Made by a program: the position numbers and the translations under genes
Notes under the pieces: model-generated
The model's database searches: none
Seen by the model: the letters and a program-made list of their open reading frames with translations, nothing else
Told to the model about the DNA's origin: nothing
Shown here: positions 1-7,433 of the stretch, piece by piece
Numbering within the stretch: the first letter of the stretch is position 1
Layout: every line of letters starts with the position of its first letter
DNA from: Myxococcales bacterium
GTDB lineage: Bacteria; Myxococcota; Polyangia; Polyangiales; Polyangiaceae
DNA: 21,000 bases
Reading direction: 5' to 3'
Assembly (NCBI GenBank): GCA_020430865.1
Contig: JAGQIY010001051.1
Coordinates: forward strand, 1 to 21,000

Positions 1-162
1 ACCCTGGGCGCCCGAGCCGCCCTGGTCAGTCCCACCCTGGGCGCCCGAGCCGCCAGCCCCGCTTCCTCCCTGGCCGAGTACGCCGCCGCCAGGTTGCTCT
101 CCAGTCGCGCAGGCGTTGATGATCAGTGCAGAGGGGAGAAGCAGAAGAGTCCAAGCTCGCAT
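1..162 (-). CDS. Gly-rich lipoprotein, N-terminal part only (runs off left edge)
   Basis: The minus strand from the ATG at 162-160 stays open to the window edge (54 codons). The product starts MRAWTLLLLPSALIINACA: one basic residue, a hydrophobic stretch, then a lipobox-like I-N-A-C, so Cys18 is the probable lipidation site. Next comes a Gly/Ser/Gln-rich linker containing an 11-residue repeat (core GGSGAQG), mirrored by a perfect 21-nt DNA repeat at 1-21 and 34-54 (period 33 nt). Such linkers commonly tether myxobacterial surface lipoproteins. The start lies 3 nt after the stop of the TPR gene, so the two are probably one operon. No strong Shine-Dalgarno is visible, which would fit coupling to the upstream stop codon. 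The functional domain lies outside the window, so no function can be given. Confidence 0.68.
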   Translation of the reverse strand, partial: MRAWTLLLLPSALIINACATGEQPGGGVLGQGGSGAGGSGAQGGTDQGGSGAQG

Positions 163-165
163 CGT

Positions 166-3100
166 TCACTTACTTTCGAACAGGTCATCGAACACGCGGT
201 CGAACTCGTCATCGTCGTTCACCGCACGAGCAGCCGTAGCACGGGCAGGCTGCTGAGGCCGCAAGGCTTCGATGCGTTCCTTCACATCGCGGTAACCAGG
301 ATCACGTCGTGCAATCTTCTCGAAGTAGTAGACCGCCTCCGCCGCGCTGCCCTTCATTTCGTAGACGTTTCCCAGGTCGTAATACAGGCTCATCTCCTGC
401 TCGACGGTCTTGTTCTGCGCTGCCAAGCCACGAACATAGGCTTCGGCCGCACGGTCGAGATCGCCTTGCTCCAGGTGGATCATGCCGATCATCGCGTAGC
501 ACATGCATTCCCTTACGGAATCCCTGGACGCGAGCTCGAACTCGCCGATCGCATCGGCCAGCAGACCCATCTCCTTGTAGGCGACGCCCAGATCGTAGTG
601 GGTGGCGCTGTCTTGATCGCTGACCTGAGCCCGTACGCCCTCCTTGAACTTGGCGAACACCTGGTCGACATCGACGTCGTCGTTGTGACTGAACGCGCGA
701 CTCTCCGCGGGAGCAGCCTCCTCCAGCTCATCGAGCGCCCCCAGGCTGGCGGCGATGTCGAAGGAGTTGTCCTCCGGTGACTCCGACAACGGGGCGCGTT
801 CCCGGGCGCCGCTCTCGGTGTCGGTCTGGGCCTCGATCGACAGCTCGATCTCGCGTAGCCGCTCCAGCAGCAGGGGATGCCCTGGAACACGTCGCAGCTG
901 GTCTTCGACGATCGCCTTGGCGTCCTCCCACAGTCCGCGTGCGGCGAAGAACTCCGCTTCGTCCAGCACCTCCTCGATCAACTCGCTCTGACCCGAGTCG
1001 GCTGCTGCGCTGATCGGCGCCAGCTCCACGTCTGGAGGATTCGCGGTCTCCAGGTCGTCGTCGCTGAGTTCGTCGATGTCATCGAGCTGCCGTACGGAAT
1101 CAACCTGCGACAGCTGAGCGTCGAGATCGACGAACGTGGCTCCCGCGTCGAAGCCCCCCGGACCCTGGTCGCGGTGCGTGTAGTCGACGTTCGCGTAGTC
1201 GCCGCTCGCGGCGTAGTCGGAGCTTCCGGGCGCGAGCCCCGCCATCAGGTCGTCGTCTTCCTCCTCCGCGGTGAGCGGGAAGCTGGGCAACGGAGCGTCG
1301 GAGAAGGGATCGTCCACTGCCTCGAAGCCCACCGGAGCAACGAGGGGCCGGTCGTTCGCCAGCGCCTCCGAGGCGCCAACCTCTTCCAGGTCGTAGGACG
1401 GTAGCGGTTCGTTGGGGTCGTAGGCTTCCTGGGCCTCGTACCCCTGAACCGGATAGCCGGGCTGCTGCTCGTACTGGTACTCGGCCTGCTCGTACTGGTA
1501 CTCGGCCTGCTCGTAGTACTCCCCCTGGGCGTTCGTTTCCGCAGCGTACTGCTGCTGCTCACCGTAGCCCTGCTCGTACTGGCCGGCGTGCTGCTGATCG
1601 TAGGTCTCTGCGTACTGCTGCTCGGCGTAGCCTTGCTCGGCATACCCCTGATCGGGATAGTGGCCGGTGGGCTGCTCTTGCTCCTGATAGCCCGCGTAGC
1701 CGCCGTCCTCGTAGCCTGGAGCTCCGAGGTCGGCCAGCATCTGGTTGGCTACCACGTGCTCCGGCTCTGCTTCGAGCACCGCGTAGAGCTGCGCTTCGGC
1801 CAGCTCGAGGCGCCCCTCGTCCTGATGGATCGCGGCGATGGTGATCATCTCGCCGATGCTGGAGTCGCGGTCCCCTGACTCCCAGAGAATGTCTCGCAGC
1901 TTCTCGCGTATCGCGATTCCTCGCGGATCTATCTCGAGAGCGATACGCAGCGTCTCGAGTGCCTTGGAGTAGAGCCGTAGCTTGCGGAAGCTCTCGGCGT
2001 CGACCAGGGCCTTGCGGACGTGTCCCCGGGCGTCGACGGAGTCGGGATCGATGAGCTCCTCGACTGCTTCCAGGGACTCGTCGACCACGACGACGTCCGG
2101 GGCGCTGTACTGGGGCTGTCGCTGATACTGCCGAGCGTACTCCGCCTGCTGCTGCGGCGGGACGCTGTATTCTGGCACCGACTCGACCTCGGCGTCGGAG
2201 ACGCTCTCGACCGAGACAGGGCCGGCTTGGGTCTCGGGTTGAGGCTGGCCCAGACGCGCCAAGGCCGTCACGGCCTCGTCGTCGGGGGCGACGCTCATCA
2301 GGTGGTCGACGAGCTCTCGAAACAGCTGAGTGTTGTTCTGGTCGCGCGCGATGCGCGCCATCTCCTTGTAGACCTCGATCGCCTTCGGTCCCTGCCCGAT
2401 CAAGGTGAACGCGCGAGCCAGCAGCGAGAGGATGTCGAGGTTGCGCGGCTCCTTCTGGAAGGCCGCCTGGAGCTTCGCCAGTGCCTGCAAGCCGTCGTTC
2501 GGTCCGCCGCGTTCGATGTACAGCTCGGCGGCCACCAGTGCGTACTTGGTTTCCGGGCGGAAATGGAGGATACGCTCGACGACCTTCAGCGCGTCGTCGC
2601 GACGTCGCAACTCGAGCAAGAGCTGCGAGGCGGTCCAGAACGAGTCGATGGCTTCATCCAGCGACTGGACGCGACAGCAAGCCTCGGCGAGCCGCAGGTG
2701 TGGTAGCGGATTCGTCTGGTCGAGGTTGACCATCTTGCGGAAGACCTCGATCGCATCGCGATCGCGGCCTCCTCGCTGCAGGCGCGTCGCGACCTCGTCG
2801 TAGGCGGCGAGCGCATCGCTGGTCAGCCCGAGCTGGGTGTAGATCTCCGCGAGCTTGGGGACGATGTGCCCGTAGCGATCGGCAAGCTGCGGTACGTGCT
2901 TCTGCACCAGCTCACGGATCTGCTTGTAGACCGCGATCGCCTTCAGCGCGAAGCCCTGCTGGGAGTAGTACTGCCCAACCCGATCGTACGTCGCGATGGC
3001 TTCCGCATAGGCTTGCATGCGGGCCTGCAAGTCGCCGATCTTGAGCAACGTGCGCGCGTCGTTGGGATCGGCTTGAACGATCTTCTGATACTCCTCGATA

Positions 3101-3171
3101 GCCCGGTCGTACTTCTTCTTGTCGACGTACTTCTGGGCAGTCTGGAGAGTCTTCTCGCGGTCGAGGGCCAC
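166..3171 (-). CDS. Large tetratricopeptide-repeat (TPR) scaffold protein with Tyr/Gln-rich disordered segment
   Basis: 1001 aa from a GTG start (VALDREKTLQ, read as MALDREKTLQ). Residues ~8-300 carry successive TPR-type helix pairs, for example the segment AIEEYQKIVQADPNDARTLL, and further TPRs lie at ~385-480 and ~860-970 (THYDLGVAYKEMGLLADAIG). Between the blocks, residues ~490-590 form a low-complexity Tyr/Gln/Glu/Gly stretch (repeats of YAEQ and AEYQYEQ), followed by a long acidic Asp/Glu/Ser linker. There is no signal peptide or membrane segment, so it is probably a cytoplasmic protein-protein scaffold. TPR proteins of this length and architecture are common in Myxococcota; the partner is unknown. 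A lipoprotein gene follows 3 nt downstream. A candidate sigma-70-type promoter lies at 3329-3300, giving a leader of ~120 nt. The TPR assignment is solid, the cellular role is not. Confidence 0.9.
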   Translation of the reverse strand: MALDREKTLQTAQKYVDKKKYDRAIEEYQKIVQADPNDARTLLKIGDLQARMQAYAEAIATYDRVGQYYSQQGFALKAIAVYKQIRELVQKHVPQLADRYGHIVPKLAEIYTQLGLTSDALAAYDEVATRLQRGGRDRDAIEVFRKMVNLDQTNPLPHLRLAEACCRVQSLDEAIDSFWTASQLLLELRRRDDALKVVERILHFRPETKYALVAAELYIERGGPNDGLQALAKLQAAFQKEPRNLDILSLLARAFTLIGQGPKAIEVYKEMARIARDQNNTQLFRELVDHLMSVAPDDEAVTALARLGQPQPETQAGPVSVESVSDAEVESVPEYSVPPQQQAEYARQYQRQPQYSAPDVVVVDESLEAVEELIDPDSVDARGHVRKALVDAESFRKLRLYSKALETLRIALEIDPRGIAIREKLRDILWESGDRDSSIGEMITIAAIHQDEGRLELAEAQLYAVLEAEPEHVVANQMLADLGAPGYEDGGYAGYQEQEQPTGHYPDQGYAEQGYAEQQYAETYDQQHAGQYEQGYGEQQQYAAETNAQGEYYEQAEYQYEQAEYQYEQQPGYPVQGYEAQEAYDPNEPLPSYDLEEVGASEALANDRPLVAPVGFEAVDDPFSDAPLPSFPLTAEEEDDDLMAGLAPGSSDYAASGDYANVDYTHRDQGPGGFDAGATFVDLDAQLSQVDSVRQLDDIDELSDDDLETANPPDVELAPISAAADSGQSELIEEVLDEAEFFAARGLWEDAKAIVEDQLRRVPGHPLLLERLREIELSIEAQTDTESGARERAPLSESPEDNSFDIAASLGALDELEEAAPAESRAFSHNDDVDVDQVFAKFKEGVRAQVSDQDSATHYDLGVAYKEMGLLADAIGEFELASRDSVRECMCYAMIGMIHLEQGDLDRAAEAYVRGLAAQNKTVEQEMSLYYDLGNVYEMKGSAAEAVYYFEKIARRDPGYRDVKERIEALRPQQPARATAARAVNDDDEFDRVFDDLFESK
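1465..1516 (-). repeat. 21-bp in-frame tandem repeat in the TPR gene
   Basis: Two identical 21-bp units (1465-1485 and 1486-1506) plus about half of a third (1507-1516). On the coding strand each unit encodes seven residues rich in Tyr, Gln and Glu (EYQYEQA register). It lies inside the low-complexity segment of the TPR protein. The exact identity at DNA level suggests recent duplication or slippage. Confidence 0.85.
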
Positions 3172-3378
3172 GGCCTCTGGGTTGCTCCTCGTCGCGCTCC
3201 TGGAGGGTTGCGCGCGATCGTGTGTGCTGAACTCGCGCCGGCTTGGCGGCGAGCGGGGTGATCCTTGCGCTCGGGCAAGGGAATCAGGGAACGCTCGAAA
3301 TGCTACGACCCCACGCCAGGCAGGGTCAAGCGAGGCTCACGGCTTTAGCGATCGGGGGGCCCTCGGCAGGAGCGAGCC
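3172..3378. other. Spacer upstream of the TPR gene, with a leader hairpin
   Basis: 207 bp between the HemJ-like stop and the TPR start, both on the minus strand. It holds the candidate promoter at 3300-3329 and an inverted repeat CCTTGC (3263-3268) / GCAAGG (3275-3280) with a 6-nt loop. The stem can be lengthened by GAT (3260-3262) with ATC (3283-3285) across a 2-nt bulge. The hairpin would sit near the 5' end of the TPR transcript. No terminator with a T-run is visible after the HemJ-like gene and no credible ORF is present. Confidence 0.5.
3300..3329 (-). promoter_or_regulatory. Candidate sigma-70-type promoter for the TPR gene
   Basis: Read on the minus strand: TTGACC (3329-3324, 5/6 match to the -35 consensus), an 18-nt spacer, then TAGCAT (3305-3300, 4/6 match to the -10 consensus). 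Transcription would begin near 3293, leaving a leader of ~120 nt before the GTG at 3171. Pattern match only. Confidence 0.33.
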
Positions 3379-3798
3379 TCAGAACGGCTTCAGCACCGCG
3401 ACCACGGCGGTCACGGCGGCGAGGACCAGCACGCCCCAGCCCATCGCCGGGGCGGGGCCGGGTTCGCTGACTTTCCCCTGGGCCATCTTCTTGGCTCGCG
3501 CGCCAATCACGTGGTGCAGGCCGATCACGATCAGGGCGAAGAGGAGCTTCGCGTGCATGAACTTGGTGGTGACGAAGTAGTATTCCGTCTTCATGACCAG
3601 CTGCGTCAGACCGGCCACGAATGCCAGGACGAAGCCTGGGTTCGCGAGGCGCTGATAGACGCGGTAGGCGATGCGACCACGCTCCTTTGGATCGCTGTCC
3701 GCGTCCCCGAGGATCAGTGCGGTCGCGCAAATCGAGCCGATCCAGAGCAAGTCGCCAATCACGTGCGCGCTGATGAGAAGGGAAGGTAAGCCGGTCAT
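3379..3798 (-). CDS. HemJ/CopD-like integral membrane protein (UPF0093-type)
   Basis: 139 aa from ATG at 3798. Four hydrophobic segments are visible (about residues 5-27, 50-68, 82-103 and 118-137). The pattern fits HemJ (protoporphyrinogen IX oxidase of the CopD superfamily): His12 in helix 1 (SAHVIGDLLWIG), an Arg-rich loop then LANPGFVLAFVAGLTQL, then FMHAKLLFALIVIGLHHVIG followed by a basic ARAKKMA, and a C-terminal VVAVLKPF. In HemJ the conserved helix-1 His is important and the protein oxidises protoporphyrinogen in haem biosynthesis. The length is at the short end of the family and the usual Met/Tyr/Arg-rich motif after helix 1 is not conserved (SICATALILG), so a generic CopD-family role is possible. 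It diverges from tldD across a 279-bp spacer. Confidence 0.68.
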   Translation of the reverse strand: MTGLPSLLISAHVIGDLLWIGSICATALILGDADSDPKERGRIAYRVYQRLANPGFVLAFVAGLTQLVMKTEYYFVTTKFMHAKLLFALIVIGLHHVIGARAKKMAQGKVSEPGPAPAMGWGVLVLAAVTAVVAVLKPF

Positions 3799-4077
3799 CG
3801 GCAGGGACTATCCAACCCAAACTCCCAAACGGCAACGTGGCTCTTGCCAATCGGCGCCCTGCACTGCTTGAGTGTGCAGTGGTTCGGAGCCCAGAGTGCG
3901 CGCTCGGCGGAGCCAGGTGGCGTCCATGAACGTCCCCGCGCCGCCTCGGCTGGACCCTTGCGGCCTCCTGTAACCAGCAGCATGGTCTCTTGAGCGTGCG
4001 TCCGCTGTTTCGAGCGCGCGCTGCATCACAGCCCCGTTTCAACCGCACGCGCTCAGCGCAAGCCTCCCAGAGAAGAT
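3799..4077. promoter_or_regulatory. Divergent spacer between the HemJ-like gene and tldD
   Basis: 279 bp that must contain the promoters for both directions. The only clear structure is the inverted repeat CACTGC (3862-3867) / GCAGTG (3876-3881) with an 8-nt centre, a size compatible with a dimeric repressor site or a small hairpin. I could not fix -35/-10 boxes with confidence. Short ORFs here read as noise. Confidence 0.35.
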
Positions 4078-5523
4078 ATGACCGAGAGCCAAACCTATCG
4101 CGCCCCGTTCGCGCCCGGCGGGACCGCGGGTATCGACGCCGACATCTGCCAGCGACTGCTTGCGGTTGCCCTGCAGCACGGCGGTGACTACGCCGACGTG
4201 TTCTTCGAGTATCGGGCCGGCGGCGCGATTTCCTTCGAAGAGGGCATCACTCGCAGCGCCTCTCGCTCGGTCAGCCTGGGCATGGGGGTGCGGGTTCAGC
4301 GCGGTGACGCCACCGGCTACGCCCACGTCGAGGACTTGACGTGGGAAGCGATGAAGCGGGCCGCGGAGACGGCCGCTCGAATCGCGACGGGTGGAGGCGA
4401 GACGCACACCATCGCCCTGGCTCCCGTCGACCTACCCCACCGCTATCAGCTCACCTCTCCCCCGATCGATCAACCTGGCACCGACAAGCGAGCGCTTCTG
4501 GAGCGCGCCAGCGCCGCGGCGCTCGCCTTCGATTCTCGCATCATCAAGGCCGAGGCCTCCTATGTCGAAGAGATCCGCGCCGTGCTGATTGCCAGCAGCG
4601 ATGGCCGCATGGCCTACGACGTTCAGCCACTGATGCGCTTCGGGGTACGCGCGATCGCGGAATCCGAAGGCAAGCGCGAAGCGGGACGAAGTGGTGGCGG
4701 GGGTCGCATGAGCCTCACCTACTTCGAGGGCCACAGCCCTGAAAAGCATGCGGAAATTGCCGCGAAGCAGGCGCTGACGATGCTCGATGCGCGACCCGCC
4801 CCGGCGGGCCAGATGGAAGTCGTTCTCGCCCCTGGAGACAGCGGCATCCTGCTTCACGAGGCCGTGGGGCACGGCCTCGAGGCGGACTTCAACCGCAAGG
4901 GTACGAGCAACTACACTGGTCGTGTCGGTGAGGTGGTGGCCAGCGAGCTCTGCACCGTCGTGGACGATCCCACGTTCCTCGAGAGTCGAGGCTCCATCAA
5001 CATCGACGACGAGGGCAACGCGCCTCGCAAGAACGTGTTGATCGAGGGCGGCATCCTGAAGGGCTACATGCACGACCGTCTCAGCGCTCGGCACTTCAAG
5101 CTCGACCCCAGCGGGAACGGGCGCCGCGAGAGCTTTGCGTGTGCGCCGATGCCCCGCATGACCAACACCATCCTCACCGCAGGTCCTCACGACCCCGAGG
5201 AAATCGTGAAGAGCGTGAAGCGCGGGGTCTTTGCCAAGACCTTTGGCGGCGGGCAGGTGGATATTTCGAACGGTGACTTCGTGTTCTCTCTTACGGAAAG
5301 TTACCTGATCGAGGACGGCAAACTAACTGCACCGCTCAAGGGCGTGAACCTTATTGGCAACGGTCCCGAAACACTCGGCCAGGTAAGCATGCTGGGCAAC
5401 GACGTAGAGATCTCCGACGGGATCTGGACATGCGGTAAGGATGGCCAGAGCGTTCCGGTGGGGGTCGGTTGTCCAACCATTAAGCTAGCGAAGATTACAG
5501 TTGGCGGAACGGACATCGGCTGA
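4078..5523 (+). CDS. tldD: TldD, zinc metalloprotease subunit
   Basis: 481 aa, the usual TldD length, from ATG 4078. The metalloprotease signature H-E-x-x-x-H is at residues 260-265 (LLHEAVGHGLEADFNRKGTS), followed by the family-typical GRVGEVVASELCTVVDDPT and SINIDDEG. The C-terminal TCGKDGQSVPVGVG supplies Cys452, equivalent to the third zinc ligand known for E. coli TldD. With its partner TldE/PmbA, TldD forms a cytosolic heterodimeric protease that degrades small unfolded peptides and matures some RiPPs (microcin B17) and CcdA. The partner gene is not in this window. The 3' end overlaps the next gene by 23 nt, suggesting coupled translation with the regulator and pdxA. Confidence 0.95.
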   Translation: MTESQTYRAPFAPGGTAGIDADICQRLLAVALQHGGDYADVFFEYRAGGAISFEEGITRSASRSVSLGMGVRVQRGDATGYAHVEDLTWEAMKRAAETAARIATGGGETHTIALAPVDLPHRYQLTSPPIDQPGTDKRALLERASAAALAFDSRIIKAEASYVEEIRAVLIASSDGRMAYDVQPLMRFGVRAIAESEGKREAGRSGGGGRMSLTYFEGHSPEKHAEIAAKQALTMLDARPAPAGQMEVVLAPGDSGILLHEAVGHGLEADFNRKGTSNYTGRVGEVVASELCTVVDDPTFLESRGSINIDDEGNAPRKNVLIEGGILKGYMHDRLSARHFKLDPSGNGRRESFACAPMPRMTNTILTAGPHDPEEIVKSVKRGVFAKTFGGGQVDISNGDFVFSLTESYLIEDGKLTAPLKGVNLIGNGPETLGQVSMLGNDVEISDGIWTCGKDGQSVPVGVGCPTIKLAKITVGGTDIG

Positions 5524-6277
5524 GGCCAAGGCTCAGCGGACCAAAACTTTCGTGGCCGTAGTAGGCCATGGTCCGCTGTTGGAACGTGAGGACGGTGCGG
5601 CGGCAACCCTGCGGCAGCTGGGCGCCAACGTGCGTACTCTCGATTTGTGGGATGACCCGGTCAATCTGATCGAGGACGACGACGACGAGAACAATGTGCG
5701 CCCACGCGCGCTGGTGTTCGAGGCGCTCGACCGACCCGATCTGGCCGTGGCTGCCCTGCGCACCGTGAGAGGAGAAGCGACCTTCGACAGTGTTGGCGCC
5801 CTGATCGCAGTGACCGTCGGTCAGGTGGCGCGCATCGAGCCGTCGAGTGGCTTCGATGATTTCGTCCTGCACCCCTACGTGCCCGAGGAGCTGTACGCGC
5901 GCATTCGCGCGCTCGAGTGGCGTCGCAGCGAGTTCGCGACCGAGGAGCGCCACAAGGTCGGCCCGATCGTGATCGACAAGGCCGGTCACGAAGTCAGCGT
6001 GCAGGGTCGACCGGTGCAGCTCACCGCGAAGGAATTCGCGCTGCTCGCCTACATGTGCGAGCGGCGTGGCAAGGTGCTCTCCCGCGACCACTTGCTCGCG
6101 CGGGTGTGGGGCAACCGCTACGACGGCGGTCCGCGTACCGTGGACATCCACGTGCGTCGCCTGCGGGCCAAGCTCGGGGACGCGTTGCCACTCGAGACGT
6201 TGCGCGGTTCGGGGTACAAGCTGCGTGCCCCCACCGGCGACGATCCCGATGACACCGAAGACGACCTCGACGAATGA
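5501..6277 (+). CDS. OmpR/PhoB-type transcriptional regulator with degenerate receiver
   Basis: 258 aa from TTG 5501, inside tldD; GTG 5552, 17 codons later, is an alternative start nearer the first receiver strand. Residues ~148-240 are a clear OmpR-type winged helix: LTAKEFALLAYMCERRGKVL, RTVDIHVRRLRAKLG and LRGSGYKL. Residues ~16-138 have receiver-like length and a receiver-like end (GFDDFVLHPYVPEELYARI), but the key positions are changed. The acidic pair after strand 1 is replaced (VVGHG), the phospho-acceptor region reads ALVFEALD with Glu74 where Asp is expected, and the conserved Lys is His124. The fold probably persists without normal phosphorylation. The C-terminal tail is acidic. 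There is no histidine kinase nearby; it lies between tldD and pdxA with overlaps at both ends. Confidence 0.85.
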   Translation: MAERTSAEAKAQRTKTFVAVVGHGPLLEREDGAAATLRQLGANVRTLDLWDDPVNLIEDDDDENNVRPRALVFEALDRPDLAVAALRTVRGEATFDSVGALIAVTVGQVARIEPSSGFDDFVLHPYVPEELYARIRALEWRRSEFATEERHKVGPIVIDKAGHEVSVQGRPVQLTAKEFALLAYMCERRGKVLSRDHLLARVWGNRYDGGPRTVDIHVRRLRAKLGDALPLETLRGSGYKLRAPTGDDPDDTEDDLDE

Positions 6278-7433
6278 ATCCCAAGGCTCCGTAGCGCGGA
6301 AGAAGCGCCCAGCGCAGCACGAGAGCAAGCTGGCCAAGACGCCGCAGCGAGGTGAGAGCCTGCCTGCGGCGTTGGTCATTTCCGTGGGGTGTCCCGCGGG
6401 GATCGGCCCGGAGGTCGCCGTCGCTGCAGCCTGCCAACGCTCGAGGTCGAAGCGCCGGAAGTCGGAGAACGCCGAGCCGTGTGTCTTGATCGCCGACCTC
6501 GATACCTTGAAGCAAGCGTGTCGCTCGTTGGGGGTGAGGGAGAGCTGCCTGTGTCCGATGGATCCGGCAGCCGACCTCACGGCGCTGTGCGCCCGCAAGC
6601 CGGGTCGGCTCTGGTTTCACGACCCGGGAGTGAAGGTTGGCGCAAGGGACCGCAAGCCAGGTGCCCCTTCGAAGCGCTCCGGCCAAGCGCAGCTCGCCTG
6701 GGTCGAGGCAGGCTACGCGCTGACCAAGCGACTGGGACACGCTGCGCTCGTCACCGGGCCCGTCAGCAAGGCGGCGATCGCCGCCTCGGGCAGCCCCGGC
6801 GCCGAGCAATTCCTCGGTCACACCGAGTGGCTGCAAGCCATGGATCACGCGCAGTCGAGCGTGATGTGCTTCGCAGCACAGGCGCTGACTACCAGCCTCG
6901 TGACGACTCACCTACCCCTGCATGACGTCTCCAGCCGAATCCGCGAGGAAGCAGTTGCGGAGGCGATCTTGGCGCTGGCGGAGCTGGTGCAAGCGCTGGG
7001 CAAGGTGTCTCCTCGGATCGCGGTCTGTTCGCTCAATCCTCACGCCGGCGAGAGCGAACTCCTCGGCGACGAGGAACGCCTGGCCATCGTCCCGGGGATC
7101 CTCCGAGCACGGAAGCAGCTGGGGCGGCGCGTCGAGTTGATCGGGCCGATGGGGGCAGAGACCGCATATCGCAAGGCGTTCAAGGGCGAGTACGCCGGAG
7201 TGGTCGCGATGTACCACGATCAGGCGACGATCCCGATGAAGCTGGTGGCGTTCGGGGATGCGGTCAACGTCACCGCGGGGCTGTCAATCGTGCGCACGAG
7301 CGTCGATCACGGCACCGGCTACGACATCGCGTGGCGAGGCGTCGCGGACCCTGGGGGGATGCGGGCGGCGCTCGACCTGGGGGCGGCGCTGGTCGAGCGC
7401 CGAAGGCTCAGCCGTGGGAGAGTTCGCTCCTGA
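6249..7433 (+). CDS. pdxA: 4-hydroxythreonine-4-phosphate dehydrogenase PdxA
   Basis: 394 aa from ATG 6249, which overlaps the regulator by 29 nt. PdxA oxidises 4-phosphohydroxy-L-threonine in DXP-dependent pyridoxal phosphate synthesis. Family motifs are in order: VSVGCPAGIGPEVA near the N-terminus, ALVTGPVSKAAI, FLGHTEWL, TTHLPLHDV (His221), SLNPHAGES (His265), AMYHDQATIPMK (His323) and RTSVDHGTGYDIA. The three His residues correspond to the divalent-metal ligands of E. coli PdxA. The ~40-residue Lys/Arg-rich stretch before the conserved core is not typical, since E. coli PdxA has 329 aa. A shorter start such as TTG 6372, with GAGGTGAG upstream, is therefore possible. Convergent with the following hydrolase, overlapping it by 26 nt. 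Confidence 0.92.
   Translation: MTPKTTSTNESQGSVARKKRPAQHESKLAKTPQRGESLPAALVISVGCPAGIGPEVAVAAACQRSRSKRRKSENAEPCVLIADLDTLKQACRSLGVRESCLCPMDPAADLTALCARKPGRLWFHDPGVKVGARDRKPGAPSKRSGQAQLAWVEAGYALTKRLGHAALVTGPVSKAAIAASGSPGAEQFLGHTEWLQAMDHAQSSVMCFAAQALTTSLVTTHLPLHDVSSRIREEAVAEAILALAELVQALGKVSPRIAVCSLNPHAGESELLGDEERLAIVPGILRARKQLGRRVELIGPMGAETAYRKAFKGEYAGVVAMYHDQATIPMKLVAFGDAVNVTAGLSIVRTSVDHGTGYDIAWRGVADPGGMRAALDLGAALVERRRLSRGRVRS

Noticed and set aside
1..54. 21-bp direct repeat at the left edge as a mobile or regulatory repeat
   Set aside because: The 33-bp period is a multiple of three and encodes an in-frame Gly/Ser/Gln peptide repeat of the lipoprotein linker.
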